Shown here: positions 56,049 to 64,000 of the stretch, one piece after another
Position numbering within the stretch: the stretch's first letter is position 1
Layout: each line of letters starts with the position of its first letter
DNA from: Dolomedes plantarius
Taxonomy: Eukaryota; Arthropoda; Arachnida; Araneae; Dolomedidae
Direction of reading: 5' to 3'
Assembly: GCA_907164885.2 (NCBI GenBank)
Contig: OU015493.1
Location: 52,701,496-52,765,495, forward strand
DNA: 64,000 nt
Position numbers and translations under genes: made by a program
The notes under the pieces: generated by a model
Seen by the model: only the letters and a program-made list of their open reading frames with translations
What the model was told of the DNA's origin: nothing
Databases searched by the model: none

Positions 56049-56919
56049 TTAGCCGTATCTCTTTAGTCTCGTGTGCTAAAACTAAATATTTTTATATTTT
56101 AATTTTCTTTTCTCTTGAGATCCTAACAGCCTTTTAAATACAAAGCGTATGTCGTTTTTAAATGAGTCGCCCTTTAGAAACATGTGTCCCAAAATCATGA
56201 CCTTTAACGTAACTTCCAGCTTGGAGAAATGAACAATAGTTTGGAGTGTTAACTTTTGGTACCTCGGATTGGGAATTCATTTCTACCTTGGTCAAAGGCC
56301 CTAGGTTTTAAACTTATTAGTATATCTTTCTTATTGGTTACTTCAGGCGAGAATCATCTCTATTCCCTATGATAATCAATCAATAAGACTGCAGTAGAAT
56401 ATATTTTTGAGGAGTAATTTGACAGCTTACAATTTAGAATAATATTGATGTATTTTAACAGTGTTTAGTTGTGATTGGTTTATTGTGTTTATAATTAACC
56501 CTTACGTCGACTCATCTGTCTTTATACTGTTTCTCAGCTCACCTGTCTCACAGACCGCCACGCTATAAATTTAGGATATTTTCCTATTTTTATAAGTTTT
56601 TCGCAGTGATAAGTCATCAATGCAAAACTACTGCCACCTCTCATTCTTGAAAAGGGTAAATAATTACAAGATAAAAAGAACTTTTTATATACCATGTTTT
56701 TAAATTTTCTGTTGAATCATATAAACTTGACAATCCTATGTATTAATTAATACTTTTAAAAAAATGTTTGTTGAATTATCCCATCAACTTGAAAGAAAAT
56801 TGGAAGTTAACTTGCGTTTAATTTTTCCAGACTCGGCCCCCGTCTCGGCCGATAGATGGCTGCACCAGTCTACAAAACAAAATTAACTGAAAATAACTGA
56901 AAATAAATTTAATTCTGCT
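56049..56919. other. Unassigned DNA
   Basis: AT-rich, no gene recognised. Confidence 0.45.
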
Positions 56920-57929
56920 TAAAGATGGCTAAAAGTATTAAAAAATGCATTGTCATCGTGTTATGAGGTATTCTAAAAGTTTCAAATGTCTAGCTTGTCG
57001 GGAAGTTAGTTAAAAATCGATTGCAAGATTTGTAAGGGACAAACACACAAACAAACAAGAAAGCAAGTTAATAAAAACATGGTAATGAAAAAATGGATTA
57101 TTCAACAAAAATTTAGAATCCAATTCCTCAATCTGTGATACTGCGAGAGAGACAAAATGTCTGGTTCGTTGTGAAACAGGAGGAATTCTTCTAGCCATGC
57201 TAGCTACAACAATAAAACAGAGATCTTGGAAATAGAATGCATGCAGACTGACAGATAATTAGTACGGTTCAAGGCTTATTGGTCATACAGACCGGCAAAA
57301 ATATAAATCAGTTAAGGCTCATCGGTCCAAAAGACCGACTATGTTTTACAAAGATTAAATTTACCGACAAGCTACGAGAGGGCGAAAATCTCCGATGTGT
57401 TGTACTTGAAGGTCAGGACCCGACTAAAGAACTAACAAACCCCCAACAGTCTGGTCACCCCCAACACCACCCCACCCTTCAGAATAGGTGCAACAGCGGT
57501 CTCCTAGACCGATGAGCCGACGTAAGAGTTAAATTTAATTAAAGAATTTGCTTAATTTTTTCTTGGATTCGTAATTCAGGGTTGGGGTTAGGGCGAAATT
57601 TTTACTTTAGTAAGTAATAGAAATAAAAATCTCTAGGACACAGGCACAACACCATGTTGTATCTTGGTCCTAAAGGCACTTTAATTCTAAATTATCCAAA
57701 AAACATGAAAATAATTCACATAAAATAAATAAAACTACAAATTAACCCTTACATTCTGAAAAATCAAAAAGCATCATTGACTTTTTTTTTTTTTTTTTTT
57801 TTGTACCACGTGGATGAAAAATATGTAAAACATCAAAATAGGTCCGAGGTGCAACAGGTTCCCCTACATATAAATGAACCCCTACAGGTTCCCCTACCGT
57901 TATAAATGAATTGGAAAAAGGGTTAAAAT

Positions 57930-58911
<982 letters not shown>

Positions 58912-59638
58912 TATTTTTACCATGTTTTTATTAATTTGCTTTCTTGTTTGTGTGTGTGTTTGTGTGTTTGTGGGTGTGTTTGTCTGGTACAAATCTTGCA
59001 ATCGATTTTTAACTAACTTCCCGACTAGCTAGACATTTGAAACTTTTAGAATAGCTCAGAACACGATGACAATGCATTATTTTAATACTTTTAGCCATCT
59101 TTATTCCATATTTTAAAATCGATTACGTGAAAATAGCGTCTGTAGCCAAAAGTAACTGCGCTACAGGCGCCATCTATTAACGTAATAGTGAACCAAGCAC
59201 ATTACATTTTCATTACAATGGGATAATTTTTATTTATGCCCACATGCTATTTGCGATATTTTCTCTGCGAAATTCATTGATTTTTTTCCCTTCAAATTAT
59301 AGATTATAATTTATAATTTCGAAATCCATAATTAACTATGGAAGATGCGAATTCGTTTGCAGCTCATGAAGAAGCTGCATGTAAATTACATTTCTTTTTT
59401 TTTTAAATAGAACATTTAAAAACATGGTACATAAAAATCTTTTATCTTGTAATTATTATATATACATATAGCCAAGAATTCCTTCATGCAACTTTAATTT
59501 TATGTAAATTACTGTAAATTAATGTAGATAAATTGTTTATTATTTATTTACAATTTTATGTCGATTGGTTATTATCTTGTTGGAGTTCATCTCCCATTTT
59601 AGCACACAACGCAATGGGCTATCTCTGGTACCCCTCAT

Positions 59639-59642
<4 letters not shown>

Positions 59643-59699
<57 letters not shown>
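59643..59699 (+). repeat. (TA)n microsatellite next to a Tc1-like element
   Basis: About 28 TA units stop exactly where the Tc1-like element starts; a few TA units continue on the other side of the element at 61102-61109. Confidence 0.9.
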
Positions 59700-59700
<1 letters not shown>

Positions 59701-61101
59701 TGCTGGCCACTGTAAATGCAACACCCTGAAGGAAACATACAAATAACATGAAATTTACAACATGCATTAGCGGAGGTGAGATATGCAAATGATTAGAATT
59801 TCAGCGCAGACGCACATCACGCGCGCCTATGGCGCCACTTCAAAGCGCTATTTAAGGCTTGGAGATTTCGACGATTTCAAGTTCGGCAATTGTGTTTTTC
59901 TTGTGGTTTTTTCAAAAAAACGATGAATTATGCCTCGTCGAAAACAGCGATCATCTTTTGATCAAGTATCCGAGTTCGACAGAGGAAGGATAGTGGCCTA
60001 CCGAGATTGTGGAATATCTTTCAGGGAAATCGGTAGTCGTGTTGGACGATACCAAACAACTGTAATGCGGATATGTGATCGTTGGATGCAGGAGGGTACG
60101 ACGGACTGGCGTGTTCGATCCCATCCACCTCAGCGCACCACTTCACGTGATGACAGGCAATCACATGGCAGTGACAGATCGCTCAGTCACATCATGAACC
60201 ATAGCACAGCACATGCAGTCTGTAACGCATCATCCAGTGTCTGCGCGTACCATTCGACGCCGTTTACAGCAGAGTGTTCTGTCCGCAAGACGTCCATTGC
60301 TTTGTCTACCCTTGACACAGAACCACAGACGTCTCCGCCGCCAATGGTGCGATGACAGAAGGATGTGGAGGGCAGAATGGAATGAAATTGTCTTTACTGA
60401 CGAGTCACGCTTCTGTCTGCCACACCACGATGGTCGCATTCGAGTCTGGAGACACCGTGAAGAGAGGATGCTGAACAGCTGCGTTATGCACCGCCACACT
60501 GGTCCTTCACCGGGTATTATGGTATGGGGCGGTATTGGATATCACTCTCGCACACCTCTAGTACGCATTGCCGGTACTTTAAACAGCCAGCGCTGCATCT
60601 CCGAGGTGTTGGAGCCAGTTGTCCTTCCTTACCTTCAGGGCTTGCCCACAGCCATATTTCAACAGGATAATGCGTGACCACAAATGGCACGCATTTTCCA
60701 ACGGTTCTTCGTCAATCGCCAGATTGAATTGCTTCCCTGGCCGCCTCGCTCTCCGGATCTTTCGCCGATAGAAAACATGTGGTCCATGGTTGCTCTACGA
60801 TTGACCCAGATTCCATCCCCAGCTGCCACAGCAGATCAACTTTGGCAACGTGTGGAAGCTGCTTGGTCTGCTGTACCCAAAGAACTCATCCAAAGTCTCT
60901 TTGAATTAATGCCTAGGCTTGCGAGAACGGTGATCTCCAACAATGGTGGCTACTCTGGCTACTGATTTTGGCAGGAACCACACTTCACAGAAGTCTATAA
61001 ATTTAATCATTTGATACTTGGTCAACATGTTATCTACAAAATAAATTTTGTTGTGATATTTCTTGTCTTTCTTGGTGTTGCAATTTGGGTGGCCAGCAGT
61101 G
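59700..61101 (+). mobile_element. Tc1-like transposon inserted in a (TA)n tract
   Basis: 1.4 kb with inverted ends CTGCTGGCCAC...TGCAACACC (left) and, on the - strand, CACTGCTGGCCACCC...TGCAACACC (right), bounded by TA on both sides. The left end lacks two bases found at the right end. The + strand carries one transposase gene with two disabling changes. Confidence 0.9.
59930..60965 (+). pseudogene. Tc1-type transposase, DD34E, one frameshift and one stop
   Basis: The ATG at 59930 begins MPRRKQRSSFDQVSEFDRGR, a helix-turn-helix region (IVAYRDCGISFREIGSRVGR). The frame changes between about 60150 and 60215. The second piece runs to TGA at 60675-60677 with TDESRF, IMVWGGIGYHSRTP and IFQQDNA; the last, in the same frame after the stop, has SPDLSPIENMWS to the stop at 60963-60965. 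The second Asp and the Glu are 34 residues apart, the DD34E signature. The TGA stands where Arg is usual after QDNA, consistent with CGA-to-TGA decay. About 345 codons in all, the normal length. Confidence 0.9.
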
Positions 61102-61109
61102 TATATATA

Positions 61110-62060
61110 CTATCTACTAATAAGTATTTGGACACCTGTGATAGAAAAGAAAAACAAAATTTATTCATATTCAATAGTTAGTAGAGCCTCCATGAGAGTC
61201 AATTACAGCCTCAACCCTCCGAAGCATGCTTTCCACAAGTCCTTGTATGACGTCTAGTGGTATTTTCTTCCACTCGGCTTGCGGAAGACATGTAAATTCC
61301 TTCACCGATTTTGGACGGTTGTTGCACCTCTTAATTCGGCGATCCAACACGTCCCAAAGGTTTTCGATAGGGTTCAGTTCTGGGCTCTGGGCAGGTCAAT
61401 CCATTCGGTTAACCCCATTGTCACCCTATCAATCCATGGTGGACCTCACAACACGGCAGCTGGCGTTGTCGTCCTGGAAGTAATAGGGTCCAAACCGTAA
61501 AATTGCCACAACGAAGGAAGCACACTGTCCCTCAAAATAGTGCAGTAGACATCAGCGTTTAGCTTACCAGGAATTGGGACCAAGGGTCCCAGTCCATACC
61601 AGGAGAAACAGCTCCATACCATAATTCAACCTCCGCCAAACTTTACTGTGGGCACAATGCAGCCTGGCAGGAAGCGTTCTCTAGGCAGACGCCAGACCCT
61701 GCGATCCGAACGGTAGAGGGTGAACCTTGATTCGTTGCTCCAGAGAACCCGTTTCTACTGATCTACGGTCCAATTTCGACGTGCTTTGCACCACATTAAC
61801 CGAGCAACGCGGTTGGACTTTGTGATCAAAGGCTTATTGTCCTTACGGATGGTATTCATCTAAACAACACTCCTGGATGCTTGTTGAAACTCCTGGAGTA
61901 TGTGGGCCATAGGTGGGCTGCGGTTTTTCCAAATTTCTCTGGAAAGTACTCGTCGGTCTCTATCTCCCAGTTTCGTGGGTCTGCCGACTCGGGGAACATT
62001 CCGACAATCACCGCTCACTCTTCTGAATCACATAGGCCACTGCCGATTTTGAGTAATTCA
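61110..62060 (-). pseudogene. Second Tc1-like transposase remnant, opposite strand
   Basis: On the - strand NESRFTLYRSDRRVWRLPRE (about 61735-61675) and KFGGG-stop-IMVW (about 61645-61610) match Tc1 transposase blocks, and further blocks continue to about 61200. Stops and frame changes are frequent. A Tc1-type end AAGTATTTGGACACC is visible at 61121-61135; the opposite end was not found. Confidence 0.75.
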
Positions 62061-62062
62061 GA

Positions 62063-62097
62063 TAGCTAGATATGTCCTTTAAGGACATATCTAGCTA
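62063..62097. repeat. Perfect 17-bp palindrome with one-base centre
   Basis: TAGCTAGATATGTCCTT and its exact complement flank a single T. A second, smaller palindromic stretch (TATATATCAAGATATATATA) follows at about 62111. Confidence 0.9.
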
Positions 62098-62329
62098 GCT
62101 GACTGGGCTATATATATCAAGATATATATATCAAGCTTAGCCAACTGGGCCACTGTGCACATGCATAGAATTTTTCAATAAATAATAAAAACTCTTTTGC
62201 TTAAATTAAAGTACTACAAATTATACACAGATCATTGAATTTACCTCCCGTTATCAGTTTCGATTTTAGGTTATTCCATTTATTTCAGTTATCTCTTAAG
62301 TGAGCGGCATTCCCTTACTTTTCCCTATG

Positions 62330-63439
62330 CCGGATGGTTATAATTAAACTTCCCATATAAACGGCATCCTACAGCGCAAACGGGTGAACGGAATGCAACG
62401 AAATTTTGTATATGGGCTAGACACTAGATGTGCTCACGGAATTTCGTAAAAAAAAAAATTAGTTCCAAAATGTCCACCAGAGGGCGCTTTTACGGAAAAA
62501 CATGAAATTTAACACAATAAACGACCAAAACGGTATACAGAAACAATATTAACATTTATTGACTAGTTTCTGATCACCTTGTCATCGAACCACATTAAGT
62601 AAAGGTAAGGGAGAAACAAAAATAGTTCAGTTTGCAGAAACAAAAACAGATTAGGACGAAATTGCACAAGAGGAGCAGTTGTTAATCGTGCCCAGGACCA
62701 TGTAGGGAAAACTGCTCCACGTGACCACCTTCATTCACCTGCAAAATTTCAAGTCGATGGACAGTGTGTTCAACAGCAGATCGTAACTGATCCGTTGTGA
62801 GGCTTCGCACATGAAGCGTTATGGAGTTCTTTAAGTCATTCAACGTCGCAACACCTCCACGATACACCAGACTTTTATCACGATACACCAGACGTTGTCA
62901 TGTGGGTGGTTAAAAATAAACTTCTGCAATAAACAGCATCCTCCAGCGCAAACGGGTGAGCGGAATGCAAGGAAATTTCGTATATTGGCTATACACGAGA
63001 TGCGCTCACGTCCATCGACTTAAAATTTTGCAGGTAAATGAAGGTGGTCACGTGGAGCAGCTTTCCCTACATCGTCCTGGACACGATTAACAACTGCTCC
63101 TCTTGTGCAATTTCGTCCTAATCTGTTCTTGTTTCTGCAAACTGAACTGTTTTTGTTTCTCCCTTACCTTTACTTAATGTCGTTCGAAGACAAGGTGATC
63201 AGAAACTAGTCAATAAATGTTAATATTGTTTCTGTATTCAGTTTTGGTCGTTTATTGTGTTAAATTTCATGTTTTTCCCGAAAAGCCGCCCTCTGGTGGA
63301 CATTTTGGAACTAATTTTTTGTTTCGATATTCCGTGAGTGCATCTCGTGTATAGCCCATATACAAAATTTCGTTGCATTCTGTTCACCCGTTTGCGCTGT
63401 AGGATGCCGTTTATAGCGGAAGTTTAATTATAACCACCT

Positions 63440-63441
<2 letters not shown>
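62330..63441. mobile_element. 1.1-kb fold-back element with about 420-bp inverted arms
   Basis: Arms 62330-62762 and 63022-63441 are inverted copies, beginning GGTTATAATTAAACTTCC at each outer end. Identity looks about 90% with short indels. The spacer 62763-63021 includes, at 62928-63008, another copy of the arm's terminal region (CAGCGCAAACGGGTGAGCGG). No protein is encoded. The right end abuts a (TA)n tract. Confidence 0.85.

Positions 63442-63517
<76 letters not shown>
63442..63517 (+). repeat. (TA)n microsatellite
   Basis: About 38 TA units directly after the fold-back element. A shorter TA tract lies at about 63594-63631. Confidence 0.9.
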
Positions 63518-63518
<1 letters not shown>

Positions 63519-63589
63519 TAGCCGAATGCCCGTACTTCGCTACGGAGTACATTCAAATTAAATACAACGGTTAATGTATGCAGTTAATG

Positions 63590-63634
<45 letters not shown>

Positions 63635-64000
63635 AATACAACGGTCAATTTATGCAATTACTGCCAAAAAAATATATATACTTATAAAAAAATCGTAACG
63701 GATATTTTTATAAACAAAATAATGTAGAAGAAAATATTGAAATTAAATCTAATAGAACATACTAAAGAATATAGTACAGTTAATATAGTACAGATTGAGG
63801 AACATTTCTTTTACAGTATTTTAATGTTTTTTTTTTTTTTTTATAATGTCCAATCGTCTACCGCATTAGAAAGAAAAAAAATGTCAATTTATTTCGTTGT
63901 TATGCACGTGACGCAAAATTAATATGAAGTATCACAAAAAGAAAAGAAACCACGTGATCAGCATTGAATAAATTAAATTCTAAAAATTAATGTTTAAAAA
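63518..64000. other. Unassigned end of window
   Basis: Begins ACTAGCCGAATGCCCGTACT with CTTCGCTACGG, a motif that I have the impression recurs at repeat ends in animal genomes. A TACAACGGT motif occurs twice around the second TA tract (63561, 63636), suggesting a local duplication. No gene recognised. Confidence 0.4.

Overview
The window looks like nuclear DNA of an arthropod. It is AT-rich, has small exons separated by multi-kilobase introns with standard GT/AG sites, and is loaded with Tc1/mariner, hAT, Ty3/gypsy and non-LTR elements. A chelicerate, perhaps a spider, is my best guess from the intron sizes and repeat load; the sequence alone does not prove it.

Two host genes can be supported, and they are convergent. 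On the + strand the last two exons of an ESCO-type cohesin acetyltransferase end at 2392. On the - strand a complete Hakai (CBLL1-type) E3 ubiquitin ligase runs from its ATG at 35347 to its stop at 12273 in seven coding exons (521 codons), with the RING finger split between exons 4, 5 and 6. The roughly 10 kb between the two stop codons holds a DNA transposon (5863-9656) with about 350-bp inverted repeats and a decayed transposase of a family I cannot name.

The last Hakai intron carries a 9.6-kb Ty3/gypsy element (14573-24207) in the opposite orientation. Its LTRs differ by one substitution and one 4-bp indel, so the insertion is recent. Gag and pol are in different frames and are linked by a correctly phased TTTAAAC slippery heptamer just before the gag stop. 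Gag itself is broken by an apparent one-base shift at a T run.

Upstream of Hakai (35.6-39.2 kb) is a nest of transposons: a degraded hAT-like element containing a Harbinger-like TTA-flanked element and a full-length but dead mariner. From about 39 kb to the end no host gene is recognisable. This part holds a mariner remnant, a 691-bp hAT derivative with a perfect 8-bp target duplication, three Tc1-like elements, a 4-kb RNase H-encoding non-LTR retrotransposon, two small hAT MITEs with perfect 8-bp duplications, repeats ending in (CA)n(TA)n tracts, a large fold-back element (62330-63441) and several long perfect hairpins.

I found no tRNA or rRNA gene, CRISPR array or prokaryotic feature, and nothing that amounts to a new multi-gene system. 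The most interesting items are the frameshift signal in a young retrotransposon, the unclassified long-TIR transposon, the fold-back element and the hairpins.
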